In this document: positions 1-13,592 of the stretch, in pieces
Numbering within the stretch: the stretch's first letter is position 1
Layout: every line of letters starts with the position of its first letter
From: Lucifuga dentata
Lineage: Eukaryota > Chordata > Actinopteri > Ophidiiformes > Bythitidae
Length of the DNA stretch: 64,000 nt
Assembly (NCBI GenBank): GCA_014773175.1
Contig: VXCM01003493.1
Location: 46,407 to 110,406, forward strand
Direction: 5' to 3'
Notes under the pieces: model-generated
Databases searched by the model: none
Seen by the model: only the letters and a program-made list of their open reading frames with translations
What the model was told of the DNA's origin: nothing
Translations under genes and position numbers: made by a program

Positions 1-880
1 CATTCTGGTTATACTATCATCTCTCAGGGTTTTCAAAACCCATCGCTGTCTCAGAAATTTAGTCCAATGACCTTTCAAAGAGTGCAGATGAGATTCCTCT
101 TATCTCTCTCTTTCTTCTTCTTTACCTTCATTGTTCTTTTTATTTCTTCTCCTCTCTTCTGTCTGCAGCAATGTAATGGGATTAGGGAAAATATCTCGTG
201 ATGACCTCTCCATCGCAGGCCAACATCTACCAATTTGTTTGACGGTGTAAAAAGAAGCAGAAGGAACAGATTACGATCAAATTGGTGAAGCCAGACAGTT
301 TGTACTATCTTGTTCAAATAGCCAAAAGTGACAGAGTGAGAGCTGAGAGTGAGAACAAAGCATAACAGGAGGTGATTGTGTTCAACCTCCTCGCATTATG
401 ACACTTGTTTATCTAATGTCAGTTCCATAATTGCTCCGCTGATGAATCAATCAATCAGTGAGGAATTATTTTACTCAGCAGCATCAAGACATGTCAGTCT
501 GTAAGCTCTGCAGTGAAACCTGCCTCACCCTCATACCAGCAAATTTGCTTTAAATTCATGAGGGACAAAACCCCTGAAATTTTTCATAATAAAATGGAAT
601 GCATGAGCATTTAAAAAATAATCCTAAAGGGTAAATCAATTGAAACTGATCCACGGTAAAACCAAAGTGAAATGCTAAATGTTGCTTGTGATAATTAGTC
701 CGCTTTTATGTTGAAGAGTTTGAGTAAATTAGGAATAAGAATTTTAATAAATTAATTTACCCAAAAATTTGCAAATTAAGTCAAATTAATGGGAATTTAA
801 GGGAGTTTGCATATATATATATATTGATGTGTATAATTATGAGGATGTATGCATTTTAACCTTATTTGTCTTGTTATCTT
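1..880. other. Gene-free stretch
   Basis: AT-rich sequence with no convincing exon, RNA gene or repeat; the open frames present are short and unconserved. Confidence 0.6.
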
Positions 881-935
881 GCAGATTGCAGATTGTATAT
901 ACAGTATATATGATTGCCGATATGGTCCTTTTTAA

Positions 936-1577
936 GGACCATACCATCCATTTTGCATGTTTGAGCCTAATATATTCAATTTTCATACACATAACGTTAC
1001 TGACAGTCATTTCCCAAAGCATACTACTGGAACAATGAATTTAAAAAAAAAAAATCCTACCTTCCAGACCTCCATTGATTTCAGTTCATTCTGGTACGCT
1101 ATTAAAATCAATTTGTTGATACTTGAAACGTTCTTGGGATAGGTAATCCATGATTGCAAACAAGACGTGTATTCAGGGTTGTTTTTTAAGTTATGTAATT
1201 TTAGCATTTAAGCGCAATAAAAGCAAGGAGTGATCTGAAAATGCTTTCTAGTGGTGCATTCAAGTACTGTAGTGAAGAACTGACAACAGGAAGCATTTTC
1301 AGATCACCCTGTTTTTTTACTTAACTTAAAAAAAACCTGAATATACATTTTGTTTGCAATGATGGATTACCTATCCCAAGAACATTTCAAGTATCAACAA
1401 GTTGATTTTAATAGCGTACCAGAATGAACTGAAACCAATGGTGGTCTGGAAGGTAGGAAAATAAATAAATAATTCACCATTCCAGCAGTATGCTTTGGGA
1501 AATAATTGTCAGTAATGTTATGTGTATGAAAATTGAAAATATTAGGCTCAAACATGCAAAATGGCCGGTATGGTCCT
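936..1577. repeat. Foldback palindrome, TTAA-family element copy A
   Basis: The left arm (936-1246) and right arm (1291-1577) are near-complete reverse complements. The outer ends read GGACCATACC and GGTATGGTCC, and the inner ends are GTGATCTGAAAATGCTT (1230-1246) and its complement (1291-1307), leaving a 44 nt loop. Outer flanks are TTAA on both sides (932-935 and 1578-1581). A fragment of another copy's right end abuts it at about 880-931. Confidence 0.8.
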
Positions 1578-1584
1578 TTAAGAA

Positions 1585-1971
1585 ATGTAAAATAGTATAA
1601 TATGCCCCCTTTAAAGGCATTAGTTATCAGTACAATTGGCAGCTTGAGTTTAAAAACACTATGTCAGTAATGGCCTATAAAAACCCATATGACCCTCAGG
1701 CTTATTTCATTGGTCATTTATATTACAACATGAATTTTTTTTTTTTTTTTTTTTTTCAGAAAACTAACGACTCTCACCTTACTTCATCTTTCGAGATGGA
1801 GTTCGTTGGCATTAATGACCCTGTCTTTAAGCAGACCAATGGATGTACCACCTCGGGCACTGAATCACTTAATCATGCGGAGACAAAAAAAGAGCAGACA
1901 GAAGAGAGATGAAGTGAGGGAGGGTGAGGGAGGGTGAGGAGGGGTGAGGGGTGGCAAGGGGGNNNNNNNNN

Positions 1972-2008
<37 letters not shown>

Positions 2009-2613
2009 TGTTTGGGGGCAATAAGAAAATGAAGCTTCTGAAGGAAGAAAAAGAGGGAAGGAGGGAGGAAGGGGAAGGAAAAAAGGTAGCTGAGGCAGTT
2101 TGACAGATCCTTAATTAGCTGTGGTAATGAGTAAGGGAGGAGAGGAGGTGAAAGGAGGGAGGGAGGAAGAAAATCAGGGAGCCAAAATAAAAAGATTCTT
2201 AACACCTTAATGCACCTGCAAGCCTTCATCATGCACTAAGTAATGTGTAATAATTACCAATGCCTCTTACATTCAGATATAACATTTGTCTGTTTTAATA
2301 TAAAATCAATGTAGCCATTATTATCATGAGGTAATATTATAGTAACAACAGTGTCATTTTTTTAGTGTAACATTACTGTGATGCCAATATTAATGTAATG
2401 AAATAGATTTACAGCGTCACCATTATACTATAATGTGACATTAATATGATGTCAATCTTATTAGAATACAATCATATTGCATTATAAAGCAATTGATTTC
2501 TTACACATAAACACAAACCAGTGTACACACACACACACACACACTGCTTTTCATCTCCCTGTCTTGTCTATTTCCGGAATGCCCCCAACCTGCACACACA
2601 TGTCACTGAGTCT

Positions 2614-2683
<70 letters not shown>

Positions 2684-3480
2684 CACACACACCTGTCAAA
2701 AGACAACACACACATTTCACTGCCATGGCTACCATGAGGCTGACCCAGTTGCCATGGTGACAGGCTGGCTGCCAACCCGCAGGACACACCCATGTTTCAG
2801 TAAGATAGAGAGAGGGAGAGACAGGTAGGACAAGAGTTGGAAGGAGACAGAAAGATGAAGAGAGAGGAATGGAGGGATGAAAGAGTTGGAGCAAAATGAT
2901 GAAGTGATGCAGAGAGATGAGAGATGAAGAGAGAAGGAAAGGAGATGGAGAGACATGAGGGACAACACAGACGAATGGGAAAGTAGTTCAAAGAAAAAGA
3001 GGGAGAGAGGAAGCTGGAAAGGGACAGAGAGGGAGTTTCAAAGTAAAGGTGTTTGTACTGTAACAAGCAAGAAGAGAGTGCAATGTCAGAAAAAGGAGAA
3101 ATGGAATAAGACAAAGTCTGAAAGATAAACAGTAACTACAATGGTGCCTCCTTTAGTGTTTTCATGTCATTAAATAAACAATCAGATGACCTATCAGTGA
3201 TAAATAAATATAATAATAACAATAATAATAATAATAATGATAATAATAATAATAATAATAATACATTCCATTTTTATAGCACTTTTCTTGATACCCAAAG
3301 TTGCTTTACAATAGCTAGGCTGAGAAAAACGGATTGATAAATAAATAAATAAATAAGGAGGGGGTATCAGTGGGGGAAAACAAGACCAAAGNACGGATTG
3401 ATAAATAAATAAATAAATAAGGAGGGGGTATCAGTGGGGGAAAACAAGACCAAAGAGATGGGTTTTGAGAGCCTTTTTGA
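1585..3480. repeat. Purine-rich and dinucleotide repeat tract
   Basis: Holds a T-run (1737-1756), G/A-rich stretches (1905-1962 and 2030-2170), a nine-base gap (1963-1971) at a GT array (1972-2007), a CA-GA-CA compound array (2617-2692), a polypurine-rich stretch (about 2805-3080) and an AAT array (3208-3262). No gene seen. Confidence 0.8.
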
Positions 3481-4829
3481 AGGTGGACAGGATATGTGTA
3501 TATATATATCTATATATATATAGATATATATATATTCCAATTACTTATTACAAGAGAAAATATTCCATATTAGAAAATATTGTGCGATCAAATTTTACTT
3601 TTCAGTATAAATAATCAAGCATAAAATGTATATTTTGTGAAGAATGGCTCCTCTTGTTAAGTCAGTAGTCAGTAGGATATGCCAAAAATAATCTCTAAAA
3701 GATGAAATTTTGTAGATAGGTGGGATTTGGGATCGGCATCCTATTTCTACAAAGCCAAGACACCAACCTTGATGAAAAAATTCAGGCATCCTACAGATCT
3801 GGAGCTGATAGGTTAAAATATGTGCTTGGGCAGGTATGACATTGCTGTTCAGTAACAAACGTCTAAAAACATGCAATAACCACCAATGTGTAGCTAAGAT
3901 GATTCTGACTGAGCAGTATAAACATATTTTGGATCATATTTGGATTTAGATCCAGAGAAAGATGATGTCCAGTGCTGTTCAGTAAATGTGCATGATAAAG
4001 CTTTTTTACACATTGGATTTCAAGGTAATTATGTTAAAAACTGGTTTTAAAAACTGGTTTTATATTGACAAAAAAGTGAAATGAATGGATTTTTGCAGGA
4101 AATCAGTGGCTTGCTGGGCATTGAAGGAGTATACTCTCTCTGAGTGCCCTCTAGTTACATATAAGTATAATATACAGTATTATCTACAGTATAATATTAT
4201 AGCTAATTGTTGTCAATGAAAGCTTAGTAGACAAACTAAAAAAGCAAAAATACAATAAATACTACTAATTCTAAAAAAATCAGAAAGCTTCAGAGAATGG
4301 AATGATCTTCTCAGTGCTTCAGCAGTACATCAGCCTGTCTTCTCCTCCATCCATGAAAAGAGTTCAGCGGCTGAACAAAGTTGAAAATCAGTTTCTATTC
4401 CTGTAGATATAAATGTGTTACAGCAGACTGAAGGTGATGTATGTTACAAAGACCCTAAAATAACCGGTGGGGTAAATTTAGGTGCAGCTTGCTGCAGGCT
4501 GAATAAAATGGAATAGAATATGTTAATGAGAGCTGGGCTGTTGGCTGTGAGTCTCCATTTACTCTGACAAAGATAACAGGTGGTGGCCATTGTGGTTTGT
4601 GTGCGTGTGTTTGTGTGTGTGTGTGTGTATGTGTGAATGAGGGAGGGGAGAGAGAGAGAGAGAGAGAGAGGTGAAGGTGACAGGGATTTCACTTCAAAGG
4701 CAGGCAAGTGCACAGCTCAGATTAAAGCACACCAGGAATCAAAGACCCTCAGGTGGTAGGCAACACACAGGTGTCCCCCCATATGTGTTTTTTGTGTATG
4801 TGTGTGTGTTTGTGTGTGAGAGTGTACCA

Positions 4830-4916
<87 letters not shown>

Positions 4917-5382
4917 CTGTCTATTTTTACCTCTTATCACTCCCAGCACCTCTCCTGGTTGCTGGTCGTTCTCCTCCTGTGTCGGCCAGGCTGCGGCTCC
5001 CCACAGAAGAGCTGCTGTCAGAGATGAAGAAATATTTCCCAGAGACCTCTTCAAAAACCGTCCATCACATTGTATGATGGACAAAAACTGTCCATCACAA
5101 AAGATAGAAGGCAGAATTCTCTTACAGGCACACCTGCTGACTGTTACTACTATAAAGAGTCCACAACCAATGCTACTGTTGTACTAGCCATGTGTGTATG
5201 GTTGTTCAGGGCCAAATAGCCAGTAGCCATTTCCTGGTAGCCTCATTTTCAAATCATCATTCTGGTGATTTTGCATGTTCGAGCCCACTACTTATTACTG
5301 CACACATGTTATGGAAATGGCCAACATTTTTTAAAACAAAATTGTCTGCACAGATGACTAAAAGGTGTAAATATGGTTTTAC

Positions 5383-5439
<57 letters not shown>

Positions 5440-5719
5440 GGAAGCCACTTTAGACTATTTACTTAGCGTCTCACCTGGTAAGTGGAGTGTGTGAAAGTAG
5501 CATTAGGTGGAGGGTGAAATATAGGGCAGACAAGTGTACACACCCACAGTCATGCACACACACTCATACACACACTCCAAAGTGCTTCCCCTCTCCACCC
5601 CCTCCCAGTGGAGAGCACCCTGCGTGGGTTGAAGGCCTGACCCCCTCACTGGATGAGTGTGTGACCTCCATTTACGGTCACAACTGTTAAGGCTGTATTA
5701 ATCAATGCTAAAGGTGTCA

Positions 5720-5759
<40 letters not shown>

Positions 5760-6645
5760 CAAACACACACACACACACACACAGAGGAGAGCACATCACT
5801 TCCACATACTCTTTCTTCCGTCCCTTGGCTCGTTTCCAAATATATGCACTCACATAGCCACACAGGGGTAAACACATGCACACATGCACACAGATACACT
5901 TACACAACCTGACAAGTGTCTGCTCCAGTGTAGGTTGCCATAACAACACGGTCAGCCACGGTCTTGGTCTTTGGCTTTACAGAGCATGGCAATGAGGATA
6001 CTCTCAGCACCTGAAGTGCACGCATGCACCCNCACACACACACACACACCCAACCACCCACCCACACACATACACATGTCCACAAATATTCACACACAAT
6101 CTGGGCATACACATACATTCATTTGCATTGTGAGTGTGACTTTGATTGCCCATATGGTAACATGGTGGTCTAACATGTGATCTGATGGCTCCAAATGGTC
6201 TGATTAGTCATTAACAGGGCAAAAATTCCTACTGAAAAACACTGCCATCTACAGATGGAATACTGCAAGTGCACCAACAATCACTATGATCTCACACTGT
6301 GTTTGTCAGAGACAGGTCCACTTTTTGCTGCAGGGTTGAAACAGGATTGTGCTTAATTTATTTATATATATACACATTTACATACTGTATATGCTCTTCA
6401 TAAACATATGATTTCAGAACCATGGACAGTGATATAATTCTTGCAATGAGTTTATGTAACCACTAGAGGACGACACAACTCCATACCAGTATTATTGTGG
6501 CTACTATGAGTTCGTTTTTTACCATTATTGTGTCCAATGCATTCACTCTGTTGACCTCTGACCTTTCTCTAAGGCGCAGTAAGTAAAAAGAGATTTTCCT
6601 TTTATATTACTCTGAGCTCTTGCTGTGGGGTCTGAGGCTGAAAGT
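3481..6645. repeat. Gene-free stretch with GA, GATA and CA microsatellites
   Basis: Includes an AT-rich palindromic tract (3497-3535), an uninterrupted GA array of about 82 bases (4833-4914), GATA repeats (5382-5438), TC then CA arrays (5723-5783) and a remnant of the TTAA family (about 5265-5340). 3865-4090 is related to 32925-33115. No coding exon is supported. Confidence 0.75.
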
Positions 6646-6651
6646 CCTTAA

Positions 6652-7105
6652 AGGACAAAACCAGTGATTTTGCATGTTTGAGCCAATAAATAAAACCTGC
6701 ATACATGTTACATTACTGACAACAAATTTCCAAAACATAAAACAGTATTTTAGTTTTCTTGTTATTTGTCAAGTCCCCTAATCTTTCAAAATCAAATGTT
6801 TCAGTGATATAATACCTTGAAATTACATTTTCTGTTTGCTAACATGTATGTCTGAATTCAGAAAGGATGGTTCTTTTTAATTTCTCAGTAAAAACTGTCT
6901 TCTCCTGGGAGCATTTTTCAAGTCTCTACAAATTTTTAATAGTATGCTGGAATAAACTGAAACCAATGGAAGTCTAGAAGGTAGGAAGAACAATTCTAAT
7001 AGTCACTGCTCCTGTAGTATGTTTTGGAAAATGATTGTTAATACCATAGATGTATGTGGGTTGTATATATTGAGCTCAAACATGCAAAACCAGTGTTATG
7101 GTACT
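6652..7105. repeat. TTAA-family MITE copy C
   Basis: It is bounded by TTAA at 6648-6651 and 7106-7109. The ends AGGACAAAACCAGTGATTTT and its complement near 7075-7105 form imperfect terminal inverted repeats. Internal landmarks shared with other copies are CATGTTTGAGCC, ACATGTTACATTACTGACAA and a GAAACCAATGG-type block. No coding capacity. Confidence 0.7.
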
Positions 7106-7580
7106 TTAAAGAAGCTGAAGCACTAACTTTGTTGAGTTTACATCGGCACCCTTTACTTTCATGAATGTAGCGGACAGAAAATTGACTTTTTTTTTTTTTT
7201 TTTTTTTTTTTTGTCCTGTGACCAACATTGGTTCTACAACCTTTTCATTGTTTTGCAGAAAAATGATTTTTTGGAAGAATGACAAACTCTAAATAAAGGT
7301 GGGTAGCCTGATAAAGGGCGACTGGGAAATGAGCCAGTCATTGCTAAGGTTCAGTGGTTTCTCACTCATTGCCAGCCTTAATATTTCCCCCTCAGTAAAA
7401 CTGAGACTGTAGGCAGTAACAATATTAATGTGATGACAGTAATTATTGTGCTTCGTTTGTCTCCACAGCACTGTTACATCTTATCTTGTTATGAAAATGT
7501 TGTTTGTGAAAGAATACAAAGTTTGCAGCTTGATCTCTGAATCAAAATTAATTAGTTTATTGCGCAACATGGAGGAAATG

Positions 7581-7582
<2 letters not shown>

Positions 7583-7641
<59 letters not shown>

Positions 7642-8084
7642 TCTGACATGTCTCAACCGTTTTTGCCTCATTGAATGCAACACATTGCATTTTGATAAAC
7701 TAGCATAATATTTTCAATTAGCCTGTACTTTAATAAATCTGGATATATTCAAAAATAGATTCAGGTTACCTTAAATATTCCAAAATGATGGATTTGTTTT
7801 TAACCCCCTGAAACCCAAGCAGTTTTGCTTCTGTCACATTTTTACTCACTGTGGGCTCATTGTTCACTGTTCAGGCAAGTCCTGCACATCTATGGAAACA
7901 GCACAATCATGGCTATATGTAGGGGAACTCAAAAATGTCCTTTGTGCAGTTTTAAACAGTTATAATGTCATGCATTTCAAACCCGCCGGCGGGTTTGGGG
8001 TTTAAGGTTTACCCCACTGAGAATGCTACATAGATCCACTAGGTGGCAGCAGAAAGAAGGAAAAACACCCAATAATGACTTAAT

Positions 8085-8138
<54 letters not shown>

Positions 8139-8228
8139 TGTAATATTATGTAATAATATTCACCTATTCACCAAAAAGGATGATGTCATACAGGTATATC
8201 TTCATCCTAAAATCTGCTTAAAGAAAAN

Positions 8229-8266
<38 letters not shown>

Positions 8267-8355
8267 TGTAATATTATGTAATAATATTCACCTATTCACC
8301 AAAAAGGATGATGTCATACAGGTATATCTTCATCCTAAAATCTGCTTAAAGAAAA
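7583..8355. repeat. AAT arrays and a duplicated contig end
   Basis: AAT arrays lie at 7585-7640 and 8088-8138. The second, with about 90 bases of unique flank, is repeated after the N at 8228, which is probably an assembly artefact. Confidence 0.75.
7804..8001. repeat. Short TTAA-flanked element with CCC ends
   Basis: TTAA at 7800-7803 precedes CCCCCTGAAACCC; GGGTTTGGGGT precedes TTAA at 8002-8005. This is an imperfect inverted terminal repeat with a piggyBac-like target site. Near the right end is a perfect 18 bp palindrome AAACCCGCCGGCGGGTTT (7979-7996). About 200 bp and non-coding; family unassigned. Confidence 0.4.
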
Positions 8356-8426
8356 TATCTTCAGTGATATTCTCCATAAAATTCCTTGTTACTCACCAGG
8401 ATTTGTTCAGTTATTGAGTCTAAACA

Positions 8427-8703
8427 TCCATCCATCCATCCATTTTCTAAACCCGTTTGTCCTGTTGAGGGTCACAGGGGGGCTGGAGCCTATCCCAGCG
8501 GTCATAGGGCAAGAGGCGGGGTACACCCTGGACAGGATCACCAGTCTATCACAGGGCTGACACAGAGACAGACAAACACATTCACACTCTCATTCACACC
8601 TACGGCCAATTTAGAGTTCCCAGTTCACCTGACATGCATGTCTTTGGAGGTGGGAGGAAGCTGGAGCACCCGGAGGGAACCCACGCGGGCACGGGGAGAA
8701 CAC
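8427..8703 (+). repeat. Dispersed teleost repeat starting with CATC repeats
   Basis: A 277 bp unit begins with ATCC repeats. It includes TACACCCTGGACAGGATCAC, CACACCTACGGCCAATTTAG and a GGGAACCCACGCGGGCACGG end, a sequence type very common in fish genomes. It is flanked by a 12 bp direct repeat TGAGTCTAAACA (8415-8426 and 8704-8715), so it is a true insertion. The open frame across it (8386-8706) is not a gene. Confidence 0.75.
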
Positions 8704-8715
8704 TGAGTCTAAACA

Positions 8716-10060
8716 GAAAGTTTTAATTTTTATATCTTTTTTTTAACTATTTCATTTATTATTATTATTATCCATTCTACAAGAAACTAAGAATAATACA
8801 AGTAAAGAAGGTAGCATTTGTTCCTTTGCTTATGATTTTTCATTCACTTTTCAGATTTCTAATGAAAACTTTCTTTGTAAAACCTAAGAGACACAATGAA
8901 AGGAACAAACATCTTGGATTCATTTTGGTTTTCAGGTAATGAAACTATGAAAATGACTCAGTCCTTTTGAGTCATATGGATACCAAGATCACAACAAAAT
9001 ATTAACAACAAAAAATTCTTACGTATTTATTTCAAAGAGGGGTGATGTGATAAGGTTATCAGCTTTGAACTGCACCAGAGTGTTTTTCTTTTTGCTTTAA
9101 CCTCAGTACTTTTAAAATCTGAGGCATGGATGTCTGACAATTCCAAACAAATCAAACATCAGTCTGTCTGTAAATATGAAAAATGGAAGCATGACATTGT
9201 CAAAGTTCTAGGCCTGAAAAGCATTCTATTGTCTTCATCTTAAGGTTTTAGATGTCTTATTATGTTTATAAAACTACAGTGTGTTTACATTTGATCATAT
9301 CTATTTTCTTCTTATGCTTGGATAATAATAAAACAAGAATAATACAACATGATATATTTTTCAGATACCTTATATGTGTCTACATGAATGAGAACAGCTG
9401 GACTTTACCCTGATTGTTCTAAACGGGATCACCGGTGCATTAAAATTCCTGCATATGAAATTCTGAAAGCTTCACATTCCTGATGACTGAGATGATCATT
9501 AAGCTTCGAGTTTTGGTTTTTGTGTTTGTCATGCTGGCAGAGACGCTGCAATCAAAACCTCCATCTACTCAGCAAGGGGCTCATATTTATCACAACAGTC
9601 ATATCTGGGTCTGTGTGTGTGTGTGTGCATGTGTGTGAGTCATTGTAACATCCTCTTCTTTAACCTCAGACCCAGCATCTGATGACGCCTGCTGCTTCCT
9701 GTGTTCTGTAACATTCCTCACAGCGATGCCATGATGATGACGTGATGAATTTTTTTCTGAAGTGGTGTCATTCCTTATGTCATTATTATTTTTTACTTAG
9801 GGATCTATTTTAAAGACATATATGTATTTTTTTTTCTTGTGCAAAAAAACATAGTGATCCACTTCTGCACTCCCTTGCTGCAGTGCTGTTGTTCACACTG
9901 AGTGAAAACACACTTTTAAGTGCTGTCTCTTTACTGCCTGAAAAGCCTGCTGTGTTCTGATTGGCCAGCTCTGTCAGACCTGAGCTGATATACAGATGTT
10001 GGACAAGATGCTTTTACTGATAAATTCAAAACGACCCTCTCTTCTACATTCAGATGTACC
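8716..10060. other. Gene-free stretch
   Basis: No exon, RNA gene or clear mobile element recognised; a short GT array lies near 9613. Confidence 0.5.
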
Positions 10061-10064
10061 TGTT

Positions 10065-11164
10065 AGCAGAAAACATTGAAACATTAGGAGATTTGGCAAA
10101 ATAACAGCAAACTAAAATACAGTTTAATGTTTGGGAAAAATGGTTGTCAGTAAAGTAACGTGCATGGGGAGGGGGAGGGGTATTTATTGGGCTTAAACAT
10201 GCTTAAACATAGATGGATAGACTCTCTTTTTAACTGTATTTTAGATATAACCTCCTAGATGTCACAGATTTTTTTTTACAGCTCAACCAGGATAAAACTA
10301 AAGTACTTATTATTGGTTCAAAGGCTCAGAGAGAGAAACTGGCCACAAAATTAAACACCAGGGACTGAAGCTGAGTCAACATGCAAGGAATTTAGGAGTG
10401 ATTTTTGACTCAGAATTAAATTTTGAATCTCATGTACAGGGTCAGGCAAAATTAGCTTTTTATCATCTTCAAAATATTTCAAATGTTAGGTCGTTTCTAT
10501 CTCTGAGCAATAGAGACTAGTGCACACTTTTATAACTAGCAGGCTTGACAGTTGTAATGCTCTCCTATCTGGTCTGCCCAAAAACACTATAAATCACCTG
10601 CAGTTAATTCAGAACTCTTCTGCACAACCAGGAGAGCACACATTACTCCTATTTTGAAGTCTTTGCACTGGCTTCCTCTCAGTTTTTGTATTGATTTTAA
10701 GATTCTTTATTAGTTTTTAAGGCACTGCATGGTCTTGCACCAAGATGTGTATCAGAAATGCTTTCATAAACTAGTAAGACCTCTCAGGTCCTCTTGCACA
10801 TTATTTTTAACTGTCCCAAAGAACAGAACTAAAACATTTGGTGATGCAGCTTTTAGTCGTTGGAACAGCCTTCCTGAGGATCTGAGAGGAGCTGCAAACA
10901 TTGATATCTTTAAACACACTTAAATCCCATCTGTTCAGCCTGACTTTCATGTAGTGTTTTATGATTTAATATTTTAATTTAATTTGTTTGATCTTATTAC
11001 GTATATTTTAATCAACTGTGATCAATATTTTGTGAATATTTGTTTTTCAATCACCAGTGAAGCACTTTGAGTTGCATTTACATGTATGAAAGGTGCTATA
11101 TAAATGAAGTTTGATTGATTGATTGATTCATTGATTAAACATGCAAAATCACCAATATGGTCCT
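10065..11164. repeat. TTAA-family MITE copy D, left-truncated and interrupted
   Basis: The right half of the family consensus (GGTTGTCAGTAA..., TATTTATTGGGCTTAAACATGC) stops at 10202. It resumes at 11135 with AACATGCAAAATCACCAATATGGTCCT and ends at TTAA (11165-11168). The intervening sequence is an L2-like LINE insertion. The left end is not recognisable before about 10065. Confidence 0.65.
10203..11134 (+). mobile_element. L2-like LINE 3' fragment nested in a TTAA-family element
   Basis: Degenerate reverse-transcriptase end: fragments read [41 protein letters not shown] and AFSRWNSLPEDLRGA, broken by stops and shifts. The tail reads GGTGCTATATAAATGAAG and then ATTG repeats, typical of L2/CR1-group elements of fish. 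A 10 bp target duplication TTAAACATGC (10193-10202 and 11135-11144) shows insertion into a TTAA-family MITE whose two halves resume on each side. Confidence 0.8.
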
Positions 11165-11169
11165 TTAAT

Positions 11170-12372
11170 ATGTTCCATTTGTCATTCCCCAACTGTTTAA
11201 ATGAATTAATTAACTTTACAGTTACTCAATAAAATACTGTATACATAATGACGTAAATTCTCTGTAAATCACTGAGTAAAAACTGAGTTGAAACCCAGAA
11301 TAGAATCTGAGTCCTTAAGGCTGGAAGGAGTGATCTGTGTATTCTGGGAAGCAGAGGTTGTGGGTAAACTCGGTGGAAAAAAGAAGAGATAAATTTACTC
11401 ATTAATCTTGCTGTCTATGTGTGAATGTGAGTTTAAACCTAAATCCTGTAGGGATTATGAAGTTTGGCGTGGTTTTTGTTCAGAGTTGAAACCGAGATTA
11501 GAATCTGAGTCCTGTCAGATGGGATGAATAATCTGTGTGATTTGGAGGTTCAAGGTCCCCGTCAGATTTGATTGAGCAATCAAGAGACAATATATGTTTA
11601 TTCAAGCAGAAGTGAGACTCTCCCTCTTGATCCAGTGAACATGCTTGATTTAGCTCATCAAGTTTAAACAGGGAGAGATTTTTGTGTTTGTGGATCCAGA
11701 GGAGCAGCACGTACCTGTAGATTGCGAGGATGAACCATATTGATTTTAATATGACCTTTTCCACAACACCATTCACAAGTCAAACTTTACATTTTTAGCC
11801 CCACAACCGCCAAAGCTGTAAGAATCTGAAAATCCTCATCGGTATGTTTTTTTTATTCTGTCACATTTAGTTTGATTCTCTCTGTTTAAATATGCCGCGG
11901 CCTTTTAATAATTCCTTTATATATCCTGCATCATTTGAACCCATTGCACCCCGTTCCCTGTAATTGCGAGGAGGAGTTGTTTGTGTGTCATTGTGTCACA
12001 GCCCACACGTTTAACCTCAGCCCGGAGGAATTTCACCGCTCTCCTGTTTGTGTTTGTCATCGCGTCGCCCTCATTCCACCGCCGCCTTCAGAGGCAGCCG
12101 GAAGTGGAAATAGATAAGGGTGCATTTTCACCCTGCGAATGCAGAGTCACCGTGTTCCTCTGCTGCTTTGTCTACAGAACGCAGCAGGGGAAGTTGGGGG
12201 GAAGGGGGATGCTCAGATCGGTCCAGTTCCTCCAGTCTGAACCACTGGACAAATATTTGCACTAGATGTTTTTTTTTTTTTTCCACTGAAACAAATAGTT
12301 CGTCAAATTCCAAGTTTTGTAGATTGTGACATCCTACTGGCATTTCCCCTAACCCCCGTGGCCACACACACA

Positions 12373-12404
<32 letters not shown>

Positions 12405-13495
12405 ACATGCATGTGCATTCACATATGCTCAGCAATGTGTTTTCCTTCTGTTGTTTCCTGTACGGGTGTCTCATGTTTGCAGAGTCATTTTAGCCTTTCA
12501 TGGCTGACGCTCTGATGTAAAATTCCAGGCTGAAGCGCCTCCTGGAATCAAAGAATTGTTTCCCTTCCTGGTTTGTTAATGTTTTGTTTTTTTGTTTTTC
12601 TACCCTCCGTTTAAACTGGACTGGAAACCATTTAGTAAATGAATCCATTTTCCTGTAGATGTGACAAGTGTAAAGTTGTATTTTCTCTAATATTCCAAGA
12701 CTTTTTTTTCTTTTAGAGGAATGAAAACTGCAATCAAAATTACGTTTATTGACTCTTATTGCTCATATAAGGAACTGGAATCAGCTGCTTGTGAACACAA
12801 TATGACAGCAAATTTTTGTGATAAATACATATGAAGTTTAGGGAATGGTCCTTTATGGAAGAAGTACACACACACACACACACAAACACAGCTTATACAT
12901 GGCTTATATATTTATGTTTAAATAAAATATAGCAAAAGTATAAAAAGAATACTACAAAAGAAATATAGCAAATCATTTGTGAGAGTAGTACATAAATGTT
13001 AAACAGTATAAAAAGATATAAAAATTGTATCAAAAAATTACAGCGAGTATCATGAAACATGGTGTAATTAATATAAAATAATAACATTTTGATTCATATA
13101 TATTAACATTAATCTCTGTAAAAGATGCGTATTGTACATACACTATGGAATATTGGAATTGGAGCCAGATTAAATGCAGTGATATGATCATGTCTGTATA
13201 TTATGTGTTTACTATATACTATTATATTATCTGTATATTTTGTAATCTGTGGCCTTCACATTTACACTGTGCTTACATACTGTATAAGTTTCATTCCAAT
13301 TTCATCCTAAACATAAATACAGCATGTAGTTTTCCCTGTGGAGGCCCTTTATCAGATGCATATCACATCTTCTTCTGATTATACACAGCTGAGGATTTAG
13401 CCACAGAATTATATAATCCACCTGTGATTTGATAAGAAACACCTGAGGGAACATTTATGACATAACTTCCATGTTATTTTGGCTGCTTATAATTA

Positions 13496-13544
<49 letters not shown>

Positions 13545-13545
13545 N

Positions 13546-13592
<47 letters not shown>

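Noticed and set aside
2477..2894. Frames made of His-Thr, Cys-Val or Arg-Glu repeats
   Set aside because: These are translated CA/GT/GA microsatellites; the same holds for frames near 4753, 5717, 13471, 27412, 28734 and 31890.
3329..3455. Apparent tandem duplication
   Set aside because: The two copies meet at a single N and match the false-join pattern seen at eight other sites.
8386..8706. 106-codon frame
   Set aside because: It lies in a dispersed repeat with its own target duplication.
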